Numbered from the stretch's first letter, positions 32,601-40,462 are shown. The stretch: 43,259 nucleotides of DNA from Helicobacter rappini (GCF_900198625.1 NZ_FZPK01000062.1:1-43259), one strand, 5' to 3'. The notes: a model not told the origin generated them from the letters alone. A program made the numbers and translations.

Positions 32601-33456
32601 ACAGAATCCAGATAGCAAACCACAAGTATTACAAGAAGACACTTTAGCAGAAGTGAATGAAGCCTTAGAAGCCTTAAATGATGAAGTGGCTTTAAATGAT
32701 AATACAGATTTATCTCAAGCAGATGATATAAAAGATGAATTGCTAGATTCAGAGAATAAAGACAGCACGGATTTAGATAATGCAGATGACTTACTCACAG
32801 ATTTTTTAAGCAATAGCGATTCTAGTGAGCTAGATTTGCAAAAAGACTCAACCGATGAAGACTTATTGCATACACAAGATGGCATAGACACAGATTCTAA
32901 TGCGCTTGATGATATGTTAGCAGAGCTAGATTCCAAAAATTCAACTGACACTTTAGAATCTAGTAATATTACTTCTACTAATAACTCAACAAAGTCTCTA
33001 GAAACTAACCCCGATACACTCTATGTCGCCCTACCTTCCAATGAAGAAGCACTTGAAAATCTCACAGAAACAGAGTTAGCAGAAGCACTAGGCGAGATTA
33101 CAGATTTAGATATTGTGCGTATTGATCCAAATGATATCAATCCAAATCAACTCAATCAAAATAAGCTTGATGAAACACAGGATACACCAGCCATTAACAC
33201 AGAATCTAGCATAACAGATACACAAGAAATAAAATCTAGTCTTAATGAAACGCAACTAGATGATACAATGCCATTAAATAATGAAGCACCGCTAGACACT
33301 CTCAGCACAACAGATACTATCAATAAAGACAATGTAAAAGAGCTTGATGCGAATTCTCTTATCGATTTTTTCAAAAATACACCAAAAGAAAAATTACATG
33401 AAATTCTTGATGGTTCTGAAATCAACTTTAGCATTCATTTTGGTAAGGATAAATAG
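29659..33456 (+). CDS. chePep: ChePep-like pole-localised chemotaxis protein, highly expanded (1265 aa)
   Basis: The start is the ATG at 29659 after AAGAGAG; an earlier in-frame ATG at 29530 would overlap nucT without a site. Residues 1-108 look like a response-regulator receiver (MKVLLINQNPVIKKLVG, CIIVDDEN, AIQKPFLP with the conserved Lys-Pro). The next 1100 residues are an acidic Asp/Ser/Leu/Glu region with internal duplications, and the C-terminal 35 are a conserved-looking block (SLIDFFKNTPKEKLHEILDG). H. pylori ChePep (HP0322) is about 500 aa, has the same plan and controls chemotaxis from the flagellar pole. Identity rests on domain plan and nucT synteny. A TGTCATGTTGAGC repeat is embedded in frame. 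Confidence 0.8.
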   Translation: MKVLLINQNPVIKKLVGMASKKLNLEVENVARIANDFRPKDYICIIVDDENVGKNLERLTALQDQVKVCLLFARKTQIKKHEFNIAIQKPFLPTDILEILNDCIPKEGEIKEADDKISNDGLEEYDNVKSINEIDMDLKSAEITPPDGINIDTAKLQAEAEEIAGEDTDSMLDFNPDSLDFSDLQAAGEVTSEEEVADSADDENTEEESDTTNKEDSIKESEEEPEHRVGSIFDSDLSDLKPSSDNPLDLANFDLDSIVDSSALKAASLGIPAQIEEEAKEAADSLGDDEDDLFLSDDERDLLQPSPKKFMQAKKEEEELRAKEQENNADDTADTQSLENESLDDILNDESLKNVSDDNISENSGTTDIEADADTESASSDLDNIDLESLALQSDITQEKDDSIESGANTAETSTDNLTAIDKKELDDMGLMDMDLDTQAPKSTPKPSVEHDIDSIDLSGLDETLSKQATQDTATTNTLDDAFDELSAALNSAFDNMILSGESSDEVKDSKVESDSNLQNLENIDSTTQTKDLDSKETDNIQLDDLDLQIDETTNTDNSTESSLDSNPKEMDKLAQDESLETKESDDLLLDSLDLDSMGITENTESKNTENKEDDINSLLQLDDDLNLQSQESKEVETNDTQQLDSDLLNALETDDSISSKSSVSDELPNDFIDDLNIDTDLTPAKTEESIDDTLNMQEDQSKNTNANTLDDAFDDLTEALDNAFDSAINAEESKDSKEADNMSLDDLDLQINETANETENTDDSIESSLNSNLLDIDLDNKAKDDESLESLLDSDSETANTDNLAQNESLESLIDDSSELLESKTQDSENMDSNDCHVEQSETSKNLESKESDELLLDSLDLDSMNITDNAESDTLHTENKEDDINSLLQLDDDLNLQSQESKEVEINDMQQLDSDLLDGLDSNDSPISTPDLESNTLDDLNGDLDKDLSIEIDDTKAPDSNQIDMDLEAMLNIDEELGTQNPDSKPQVLQEDTLAEVNEALEALNDEVALNDNTDLSQADDIKDELLDSENKDSTDLDNADDLLTDFLSNSDSSELDLQKDSTDEDLLHTQDGIDTDSNALDDMLAELDSKNSTDTLESSNITSTNNSTKSLETNPDTLYVALPSNEEALENLTETELAEALGEITDLDIVRIDPNDINPNQLNQNKLDETQDTPAINTESSITDTQEIKSSLNETQLDDTMPLNNEAPLDTLSTTDTINKDNVKELDANSLIDFFKNTPKEKLHEILDGSEINFSIHFGKDK
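32167..32193 (+). repeat. Dispersed TGTCATGTTGAGC repeat translated within chePep
   Basis: TGTCATGTTGAGCAAAGCGAAACATCT reads CHVEQSETS in the chePep frame, the only Cys and His patch in the acidic region. It is the same repeat found in the prophage gaps and in cadA. Confidence 0.8.
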
Positions 33457-33557
33457 AGGTTGTGAGTCTATAAGATATGTAATATTGCTTGGTGTTTGCT
33501 AAACACTCTAAGCTAGATTCTAGAATAATAAAGCGATAATCTAGAAAAAGGAAAAAT

Positions 33558-34976
33558 ATGGTTATTTCAATCTTATGTGGTGGTAGTGGGACGCGTCTTT
33601 GGCCCCTTTCAAGGAAGCTTATGCCAAAGCAATTTGCAAAACTAATTGGCGAAGATTCCCTTTTTAAGATGACGCTAGAGAGAAATGCTAAGCTTTTAAG
33701 CGTAAATGATAGTTGGCAGGTTATCACAAATGATAAGCATTATTTTCTAGCCCTTGATATAGCAAAATCGCTCAATATAGACATAGATATGTTTATCCTA
33801 GAAACCTTGAGTAAAAATACCGCAGCAGCCCTGACACTAGGGGCAATGCTTGTGGCAAAACAAAATCCAAATGAGATTATCCTAACACTTCCAAGTGATC
33901 ATATTATCCATGATGATAATGCGTATAAGGCTTGTGTAGAGATGGCATGTCAGTTTGCAGAAAAGGGTAATATTGTAACATTTGGCATTACCCCAGATAG
34001 ACCACACACAGGATATGGCTACATTCAAGTTGAAAATAATGAGACAAAACAAGCGCATAAAGTTATAGCATTTCATGAAAAACCAGATGAAAAACAAGCA
34101 AAAATCTACCTAGAAAAAGGTGGATATTACTGGAATAGTGGCATGTTTTGCTATCAAGCAAAAACACTCTTAGATGAGATGAAGGGTCATGCAAAAGAGA
34201 TTTATGAATGCTGTAATATCTTATTAGAATCTTCTTTGCGTAATAATAAGGGCGAATTTGTGCGACTTGATAGAAAACTAAGTGAGGATTTACTCGATGA
34301 AAGCATTGATTATGCTTTGATGGAAAAGACTGATAAACTTTATATGATTCCAAGTCGTTTTACATGGAATGATGTTGGGAGTTTTGATTCTTTATGCGAA
34401 GAGTTACCAAAAGATTCTAATAATAATGCGATGAATGAGCAAAGCATTGCCCTTCATTCTTGCAATAATCTTATTATGTCTAATAAAATGGTAGCAACAT
34501 TAGGGATAGATGATTGTGTCATCATCGATACGCAAGATGCGCTTTTAGTAGCAAAAAAAGGCTATACACAAGATGTAAAAAAGATTGTAGCCAAGCTAGA
34601 TTCTATAAAAAGTCCATTAGTTGAGATACACAATCAAGCTTTTAGACCATGGGGTAGTTACACCGTGCTGCAAGAAAGTCCTACATACAAGTTAAAAAGC
34701 ATTGTAGTAAAACCAAAGCATAGACTAAGCTTGCAAAAGCACTATCACAGGAATGAACACTGGATTGTTGTAAGTGGGAGCGCATTAGTCCAAATTGAAG
34801 ATAAAGAAATCTTTCTATCACCAAATCAATCCACATATATCCCTATGGGACACGCACACAGGCTAACAAACCCGGGGACAATCGATCTTGTTATGATAGA
34901 AGTGCAAGTGGGAGAATATTTAGGCGAAGATGATATTGTAAGACTTAGTGATGATTATGCAAGGGATGACTGCTAG
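33558..34976 (+). CDS. manC: Mannose-1-phosphate guanylyltransferase / mannose-6-phosphate isomerase
   Basis: A 472-aa bifunctional enzyme making GDP-mannose for surface polysaccharide. The nucleotidyltransferase domain starts ISILCGGSGTRLWPLSRKLMPKQF (pyrophosphorylase motif), with LPSDHIIHDD and FHEKPD further on and NDVGSFDSL near residue 270. The C-terminal cupin isomerase part has RPWGSYTVL, KHRLSLQKHYHRNEHW (metal-binding His) and YIPMGHAHRLTNPG. AAAAAGGAAAAAT precedes the start. The H. pylori counterpart is HP0043. The last codons overlap the integrase remnant that follows. Confidence 0.92.
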   Translation: MVISILCGGSGTRLWPLSRKLMPKQFAKLIGEDSLFKMTLERNAKLLSVNDSWQVITNDKHYFLALDIAKSLNIDIDMFILETLSKNTAAALTLGAMLVAKQNPNEIILTLPSDHIIHDDNAYKACVEMACQFAEKGNIVTFGITPDRPHTGYGYIQVENNETKQAHKVIAFHEKPDEKQAKIYLEKGGYYWNSGMFCYQAKTLLDEMKGHAKEIYECCNILLESSLRNNKGEFVRLDRKLSEDLLDESIDYALMEKTDKLYMIPSRFTWNDVGSFDSLCEELPKDSNNNAMNEQSIALHSCNNLIMSNKMVATLGIDDCVIIDTQDALLVAKKGYTQDVKKIVAKLDSIKSPLVEIHNQAFRPWGSYTVLQESPTYKLKSIVVKPKHRLSLQKHYHRNEHWIVVSGSALVQIEDKEIFLSPNQSTYIPMGHAHRLTNPGTIDLVMIEVQVGEYLGEDDIVRLSDDYARDDC

Positions 34977-35518
34977 ATAAAGATAATTTAATAGATAATC
35001 GCATAAAACTTTATCTAAAAATAGCATTATTTACAGGCATGAGAGTAAATGAAATACTTGCCTTGAAATATGAGGATATAGATTTAAAACGAAATATCAT
35101 TCATGTTTGTAAAACACTAAGTAATGGCAAAATAACGACTACAAAAACACAAAGTGGCACAAGAGAAGTAGAGATTATTGAAGCCTTGCAATATGCACTC
35201 CAAGAATTAAAACAAGAGAACAAAATAGGCTATATTTTTGCAAATCACAATAATAAATTTATAGCTAAACAACGCATTGCAAAGCAATTCAAAGAGATAC
35301 TGACAAAACTGCATATAGAAACAAGAACACTATATTCAACAAGACACACATTTGCTAGTCTCTCTTTAAGTTATGGAGAGGATTTGTTGTGGATAGCAAA
35401 CATGCTAGGACATAAAGATGTATCAACAACTTGCAAGAGTTATGCAAAATACATTAAGACAGACAAAAAGAGAGCTACATTTTTTACTGAAAATGACAAA
35501 CATAGAAAGGTAGGATAA
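34970..35518 (+). pseudogene. C-terminal half of a tyrosine recombinase (integrase)
   Basis: The frame opens after a stop at 34967 inside manC and reads LLDKDNLIDNRIKLYLKIAL, then FTGMRVNEILALKYEDIDL. The catalytic set is present: Arg in TGMRVNE, Lys in the beta-hairpin (TKTQSGTREV), H-x-x-R in LYSTRHTFAS, His in LGHKDVSTT and Tyr in KSYAKY. The N-terminal SAM-like and core-binding domains are missing, so it is a truncated phage or island integrase. The first available ATG (35039) would cut off part of the catalytic domain. It abuts manC without a spacer, marking a recombination or deletion end. Confidence 0.82.
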
Positions 35519-35667
35519 TGAAAAAATTTGTAATTGTAAAAAGAGATTGCAGAAAGAAAATACAAGAATTGCAAGATAGGGGACAAAAAATTCCACTTCT
35601 TGTAGAAATAGCAATAAGAATTTTGTATCAACAAGAGAAAAATAAGGAATTACAACATGTTAAATAG
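35518..35667 (+). CDS. Small basic protein following the integrase (49 aa)
   Basis: Starts in a TAATG overlap with the integrase stop, with AGGTAGG upstream. The product begins MKKFVIVKRDCRKKIQELQD, contains a hydrophobic helix (IPLLVEIAIRILY) and ends in a charged tail; it overlaps the next gene by 11 nt. The tight packing is typical of phage early operons. No family recognised. Confidence 0.5.
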   Translation: MKKFVIVKRDCRKKIQELQDRGQKIPLLVEIAIRILYQQEKNKELQHVK

Positions 35668-36139
35668 AGAAAGCTTTGATGATATTGTAAAAAATTTAAC
35701 GAAAACAAAAATAATAAAAAAAGAACCAAAAACAACATATTCGTTTCATTGGGAACACAAAAGTAGTGTATCTCTAAATTGCATAAAATATTTAAGAATG
35801 CAACTTAAAGAGAGAAATACAGGCAAAATAGTAGAAATGGCAATAGATAACTTATATAAAGAAATGCAAGAAAATGGAAAGGAGTATATAGAAATGAAAA
35901 TTTTGATTGAAAAAATAAAAATATACATTGAAAACTCAATACCAAAAGATACACATAGTTATGACAAAGAGGAAGTTATCAATGATTTAAACCTATTAAC
36001 AAGCAAAATTGACATGCTATATAAGCAAAACAAAGTGTCAAACACCACAAAAAAGAAAAGCATTAAAGAAACAGAGGGATATGACAATACACCAAGTCTA
36101 TTTCCAAACTTAGATGAAACATGTTTAGAGACAAAATAG
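35657..36139 (+). CDS. Unknown phage/island protein (160 aa)
   Basis: A Lys-rich helical protein: MLNRESFDDIVKNLTKTKII, then LNCIKYLRMQLKERNTG, a long coiled helix with MKILIEKIKIYIENSI, and a C-terminal NTPSLFPNLDETCLE. GGAATTACAAC precedes the start. It lies between integrase and DnaB-like genes, as in the early modules of Helicobacter prophages. Function is unknown. Confidence 0.5.
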   Translation: MLNRESFDDIVKNLTKTKIIKKEPKTTYSFHWEHKSSVSLNCIKYLRMQLKERNTGKIVEMAIDNLYKEMQENGKEYIEMKILIEKIKIYIENSIPKDTHSYDKEEVINDLNLLTSKIDMLYKQNKVSNTTKKKSIKETEGYDNTPSLFPNLDETCLETK

Positions 36140-36166
36140 AATATCAATAAACAAGAGAGGTAAAAC

Positions 36167-36394
36167 ATGAGTAACAATATGCAAATACAAACAACATTTT
36201 ACGAGCAAGAGTTACATGGAGATATTGCAAATAGAATAGAAACAATCATAATTTCATCAGTGTTAATATCCCCACAAACACAAGCAACAAATTTTCTTTT
36301 AAAAGTCCCAAAGTATTGGCTTACAGAGGAATATTATCCATATTATGAAGCCATACAAAAAGCCTATGAGAATAAAAGTCATAAATCCCTTTAG
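36167..36394 (+). pseudogene. DnaB-like replicative helicase, N-terminal fragment
   Basis: AGAGAGGTAAAAC precedes the ATG. After about 20 residues the frame matches the start of DnaB N-terminal domains: DIANRIETIIISSVLISPQT, then LKVPKYWLTEEYYPYYEAIQKAYEN. It stops at 36394 without any RecA-type motor domain. The break coincides with the 3' end of the converging DpnII-like fragment, so both were cut by one event. Confidence 0.65.
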
Positions 36395-36701
36395 GGCTTT
36401 GTAAATATACATTTATGGATATTTCATTACGATTAGAATCCAGCACCAACTCTTTTTCATTGCGAATCGCTAAAATCAAAGGCAAAACATCAAAAGCCCT
36501 AGCATACTCATTAAAAAGCAAAGTAATCTTATCTTGCAAATTCTCCTTTGATACGCCCAACAAAAGATTTAAATGATTAAGGCTAATACTTAATTTATCT
36601 TTATTTGCTAGACATTTTTGCCAATCCACAAAAAAGCCCAAATTCCTATTTGTCGCCCTAAGAGTGTTTAGAAAAGTTTCAAATGCTAATGTATTTTTCA
36701 C
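36321..36701 (-). pseudogene. DpnII/MboI-like restriction endonuclease, N-terminal fragment
   Basis: From 36701 the minus strand encodes FETFLNTLRATNRNLGFFVDWQKCLANKDKLSISLNHLNLLLG and then YARAFDVLPLILAIRNEKEL. This pattern (short helix, D-x-x-K, LN.LN.L(L/I)G, .VLPLLIA.R) is the start of GATC-specific DpnII-type endonucleases. The related sequence ends near 36390; the remaining codons read through the helicase fragment. The catalytic region and a partner GATC methylase are missing. The family call is from memory of the pattern. Confidence 0.55.
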
Positions 36702-36984
36702 AATTATTTCTTATGTGTTGTGCATTTTAGATTTACTTCCCCGAACACCCGTTTGAAAATAGAATCTACTTATTCCTCAAACTGCAAAGGTTGCTATTTA
36801 TATTGTTAAAATCCTTTTGTGCCTACAATCTTTTAAAAGCTAGATTCTACCCTTTTCCCTTAATTTTTATCTCGTTTATAAAAAATAACAAAAATTAGAA
36901 GTAAAAAAAAGTTATAATAACATTTACCATACAATTAAAAGTCTTATTTACTATATTTTATAATCTAAAAATTAAAGGATATAA

Positions 36985-38166
36985 ATGTTTTTTCGCTCAA
37001 GTCTTGAACTCATCGGTAATACGCCACTTGTAGAACTCTCTCGCATACAGATTCCAAATAATAATCGCATTTTTGCAAAACTTGAATCCTACAATCCCGC
37101 TGGTGGCGTGAAAGATCGCGTAGCCTTGCATATTTTGCAAAAGGCAAAAAAGCAGGGTAAGCTACAAAAAGATTCTGTAATTATAGAAGCAACCGCAGGA
37201 AACACGGGGCTAGGCATTGCCTTTGTATGTTTGCATTTTAATATCAAGGCGATTTTAGTCGTGCCGGATAAATTTTCCATTGAAAAGCAGATTCTAATGC
37301 GGGCTTTAGGGGTGGAAGTGATTAACACGCCAAAAGAGCTAGGCATACAAGGCGCGATTGATAAAGCACAAGAATTGCTAGATTCTACCCCGCATTCTTT
37401 TAGCCTGCATCAATTTGAAAATCCGCTAAATCCTGAAGCACATTATCTTACTACCGCAAAAGAGATTTATGCGGATATGCAGGGAGTGCGGGATTCTAAT
37501 ATACGAGATTTTGGGGGGAATATAGAATCTTGCGAAACTAGCTTAGAGAAGTCAAGTAGCAATCCGTGCGGCAGTATTTGCGAGGAAAAATCGTGGTTTT
37601 TGCGTAATACGGGTTTGACTTCGTCTGCACCAAGCGAACAAACAAGGAGTTTATTAAACATAAATGACGCAGTTTGTGAGCGTAGAATCCACGATTTTAA
37701 CCGCGTGCAGACAAAGTCAAACCCGTATTACGCAAAAGACAACGCACAAAAGCAAAAGCCAATTTTTGATTACTTTGTGGCAGGTGCTGGGAGCGGCGGC
37801 TCTTTCAGCGGCATAGCAAAATACCTAAAAGAGCAGGATTCTAGGATACAAGCCGTGCTATGCGATCCTATCGGCTCTGTGATTGGCGGGGGGCAAGAGG
37901 GGTGTGCGAATATTGAGGGCATTGGCAATAACTTTATCCCAAAGACTATGGATACAAGCCTTATAGATATGGTGCAAAAAATTAGCGATGAAGAAGCGTA
38001 TCAAGGGCTAAAAATCTTAGCTAGAGAGGAGGGAATCTTAGCTGGAATCTCATCTGGAGCGTGCTTACAGGCGTGTTTAAAACTCGCCCAAACCATAGAA
38101 AACAAGCTCATCGTTACGCTCTTTGCCGATGATTTAAGCAGGTATTTTAGCAAGAATCTTGTGTAG
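36985..38166 (+). CDS. cysK: Cysteine synthase / cystathionine beta-synthase family, with in-frame insertion
   Basis: A PLP enzyme of fold type II. The PLP lysine is K43 in NPAGGVKDRV, the substrate loop is TAGNTG (70-75, normally TSGNTG), the phosphate-binding loop is GAGSGGSFSG (near 267-276), and SSGA lies near the C-terminus. Without residues 168-258 the protein would be about 302 aa, the normal family length. The extra 91 codons fall between the small-domain helix (ending YADMQG) and the strand IFDYFVAG, and are built from a hairpin element (37566-37747). The reading frame is open throughout, so the enzyme may still fold, with the insert looped out. Confidence 0.88.
   Translation: MFFRSSLELIGNTPLVELSRIQIPNNNRIFAKLESYNPAGGVKDRVALHILQKAKKQGKLQKDSVIIEATAGNTGLGIAFVCLHFNIKAILVVPDKFSIEKQILMRALGVEVINTPKELGIQGAIDKAQELLDSTPHSFSLHQFENPLNPEAHYLTTAKEIYADMQGVRDSNIRDFGGNIESCETSLEKSSSNPCGSICEEKSWFLRNTGLTSSAPSEQTRSLLNINDAVCERRIHDFNRVQTKSNPYYAKDNAQKQKPIFDYFVAGAGSGGSFSGIAKYLKEQDSRIQAVLCDPIGSVIGGGQEGCANIEGIGNNFIPKTMDTSLIDMVQKISDEEAYQGLKILAREEGILAGISSGACLQACLKLAQTIENKLIVTLFADDLSRYFSKNLV
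37566..37747 (+). repeat. Conserved-core hairpin element inside cysK, copy 9
   Basis: The ends GTGCGGCAGTATT and AAAAGACAACGCAC are those of prophage copy 2. The core at 37646-37668 is GGAGT, arm TTAT, loop TAAAC, arm ATAA, ATGAC. CAAAC and GTTTG flank it. A 33-nt arm pair (37598-37630 with 37705-37737) has one mismatch. A second pair, AAAATCGTGG/CCACGATTTT, crosses it. The 182-nt unit is translated in frame. Confidence 0.82.
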
Positions 38167-38248
38167 CAGGATAGTGAGTAGCAAAAAGATTCTATAAACC
38201 TGCTACAATGGTAGTTTTACAAAATTGCCACATTGCTAGGAAAGATTT

Positions 38249-38383
38249 ATGGACTTCACACAAGAAAAAGACTTGCAAAGGGATATTTGCTCCGTGCTTG
38301 ATATGGACTTTTATCAAATAAAACACTTCAATACTATTATTAAAACAATAATTTTTAAATACCTAATAGGGCTTCAACAATGA
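38249..38383 (+). CDS. 44-aa ORF overlapping the methyltransferase start
   Basis: AGGAAAG lies before the ATG, and the stop codon overlaps the methyltransferase ATG as ATGA, so translation is probably coupled. The product starts MDFTQEKDLQRDICSVLDMD and ends in a hydrophobic KTIIFKYLIGLQQ. It is too short to assign. It could be a leader, a control peptide or the end of a lost gene. Confidence 0.4.
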   Translation: MDFTQEKDLQRDICSVLDMDFYQIKHFNTIIKTIIFKYLIGLQQ

Positions 38384-39192
38384 CAATACCATTACACAAT
38401 ACATCTTTTAGCTACAAAAACACAACATTATTCAATCATACTTGCCTTGATAAAACGATTTTGCAAGAAAACTCGCTTGATTTAATCATCACTTCCCCAC
38501 CTTATAATGTAGGTATTGAATACAACTCCAATGAAGATTCTAACTCTTATGAAAGCTATTTAGAATTCTCTCAAAAATGGATAGAAAATTGCTATTTTTG
38601 GGCAAAAGATGGGGCAAGATTCTGTCTTAATATCCCACTTGATAAAAATAAAGGCGGAAGTCAAAGCGTGGGGGCGGATTTAACCACTTTAGCAAAGCAA
38701 ATTGGCTGGAAATATCATAGCACGATTATTTGGAATGAGGGTAATATCTCACGCCGCACAGCTTGGGGGAGTTGGCTTAGTGCATCTGCTCCTTATGTTA
38801 TCGCACCTGTGGAGCTTATACTTGTGCTTTATAAAGGGGCTTGGAAGAAAAAGTATAAAGGAGAGAGTGATATAAGCAAGGAAGAGTTTATGGCTTGGAC
38901 GAATGGATTATGGAGCTTTAACGGGGAGTCTAAAAAACGCATAGGACACCCAGCCCCCTTTCCTAGAGAGCTGCCTAAGCGGTGCATTAAACTTTTTTCT
39001 TATGTAGGTGATGTGGTATTTGATCCATTTTGTGGGAGTGGCACAACAATGATAGAATCTTATCTTAACAATCGGCAGTTTATAGGCATTGAGCTAGATA
39101 AGGCATATTGCGAGTTAAGCAAAAAACGATTTTTAGAAACAATCCAAAAGGAAAGGGGAATTTTTGATGAAAAACAATGGCTCTCAACTTGA
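38380..39192 (+). CDS. Beta-class DNA methyltransferase (type II RM)
   Basis: The 270-aa enzyme has the catalytic motif IV TSPPY (38-42) before the SAM-binding motif FDPFCGSGTT (about 212-221), the beta order. Between them is NEGNISRRTAWGSWLSASAPYVIAPVELIL, typical of a common group of small orphan and RM methylases, and HPAPFPRELPKRCIKLFS precedes motif I. It would methylate A-N6 or C-N4 in a site I cannot predict. Its end overlaps the endonuclease gene by 29 nt, so the two form one RM unit. The methylase is intact while the endonuclease is broken. Confidence 0.88.
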   Translation: MTIPLHNTSFSYKNTTLFNHTCLDKTILQENSLDLIITSPPYNVGIEYNSNEDSNSYESYLEFSQKWIENCYFWAKDGARFCLNIPLDKNKGGSQSVGADLTTLAKQIGWKYHSTIIWNEGNISRRTAWGSWLSASAPYVIAPVELILVLYKGAWKKKYKGESDISKEEFMAWTNGLWSFNGESKKRIGHPAPFPRELPKRCIKLFSYVGDVVFDPFCGSGTTMIESYLNNRQFIGIELDKAYCELSKKRFLETIQKERGIFDEKQWLST

Positions 39193-39765
39193 TTTAATAA
39201 TGGAGTTTTTTAAGGCAAATCCAAAACGAGATATTAAACACCCTGAAGTGGTGGATTGGGTTGTTAAAGAATGGCAAAAACGCACAGGGAAAGTTTTTAG
39301 AGACCCAGATAGAGGTATTAGAAGTTTGCACCAAAAAGGCTATTTGCAAAAGATTGCAAAGGGAGTTTATCACTATGACCCAGATTCTATCAATTTAAGG
39401 CAAGATTTAGAGGATTTTAGTCAAGCTTTAAAAAGCAAATTTTAGAGCGAGATAATTATAAATGTGTGATATGTGGAATGGGTAAAAAAGAAGGAGTTGA
39501 GCTTCATATAGACCATATAAAACCAAAGGATTTAGGTGGAAAAGCGGTTTTAGAAAATGGGCAAACTCTATGTAGTAGACATAATTTTTTAAAGAAAAAT
39601 CTAAAGCAAACTGAAACGGGCAAAAAGATGTTTATCCAAATGTTAGAATCTGCAAAAGATTCTGGTGAGAGTGAGCTTGTGGCATTTTTAGAAGAGGTTT
39701 TAAGCATTTATGAAAAGCATAATATCAATGGGCATATAGTATGGAAAAAGTCAAGTGGTATATAA
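39164..39765 (+). pseudogene. HNH restriction endonuclease, frameshifted in an A5 tract
   Basis: The first frame (from 39164) encodes a winged-helix part, IMEFFKANPKRDIKHPEVVD, then RDPDRGIRSLHQKGYLQKI, up to DFSQALKSKF and a stop. The sequence continues one frame over as QILERDNYKCVICGMGKKEG, then LHIDHIKPKDLGGKAVLENG and QTLCSRHN, a complete HNH nuclease with CxxC. The switch lies at AAAAA (39430-39434); six A would restore one ORF of about 200 aa. As it stands the nuclease is split, so the RM unit probably does not cut. The two halves separately start 39164 and 39466. Confidence 0.85.
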
Positions 39766-39835
39766 TCTTAGAATCTTATTTTATTCTATGTGCTAGAATC
39801 TTTGCATTTAACAAACAAAGCAAAGGCGGTGATTT

Positions 39836-40462
39836 ATGGGCGTTTTTATAAGATTATTTAAGGTTAGCACAAAGGCTAAGATTCTAATGCCTTTGGCGTT
39901 TATGGCGTTTATGGCGTTTGCTGATAGTGAGAGTTTGCAAAAGTTGTTTAAGGAATACAATGTAAGCAAAGACAAGCAAGAGTATATCAAAAAGCAATGC
40001 GATAGGGCTAATTTTGACTTCAATCCTAAAAATAAGCAAGAGCAAATCTATCTCTTTGAAACAACGCAAATTGATTGTTGGGTGCAAAACTTAGGCGAAG
40101 TGCTAGGCTCAACACAAGGCATTCTAGCTTCACTTAATTATGGCTATGATGAGTATGACAAGCTTTTAAACAAATACTACAAACTCTACCGCGCTGAAGT
40201 AAAAAAGCAAAACAAAACCACACCAACAGGGGCTTTCTCTCACGAGCCCAATATCCAAAGTATAAAAAATGGGCAAGACACACTGCTAGAAGAGCAAAGA
40301 GCGTGGCTTAAGCTCCGCGATAGCTATGAAGCATACACAAAGGCACACCACGCACATATTTATGACATAAATGGCGGTGGCACGATATATAGCATTGAAG
40401 CAAGTAATGCTCGGTTAGGACTCTTAAAAATGCGTGTAAATGAGCTATTTCACGCTATTTGA
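39836..40462 (+). CDS. Exported LprI/DUF1311-domain protein
   Basis: The signal peptide is MGVFIRLFKVSTKAKILMPLAFMAFMAFA (first 29 residues). The C-terminal half carries the LprI (YecT/DUF1311) pattern: LNYGYDEYDKLLNKYYKLYR, LLEEQRAWLKLRDSYEAY, then GGTIYSIEASNARLGLLKMRVNEL. Some family members inhibit lysozyme at the cell surface; the rest are uncharacterised. AAAGGCGG precedes the start. The signal-peptide DNA holds a direct repeat (TTTATGGCG) that could slip by three codons. It stands alone after the RM genes. Confidence 0.8.
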   Translation: MGVFIRLFKVSTKAKILMPLAFMAFMAFADSESLQKLFKEYNVSKDKQEYIKKQCDRANFDFNPKNKQEQIYLFETTQIDCWVQNLGEVLGSTQGILASLNYGYDEYDKLLNKYYKLYRAEVKKQNKTTPTGAFSHEPNIQSIKNGQDTLLEEQRAWLKLRDSYEAYTKAHHAHIYDINGGGTIYSIEASNARLGLLKMRVNELFHAI

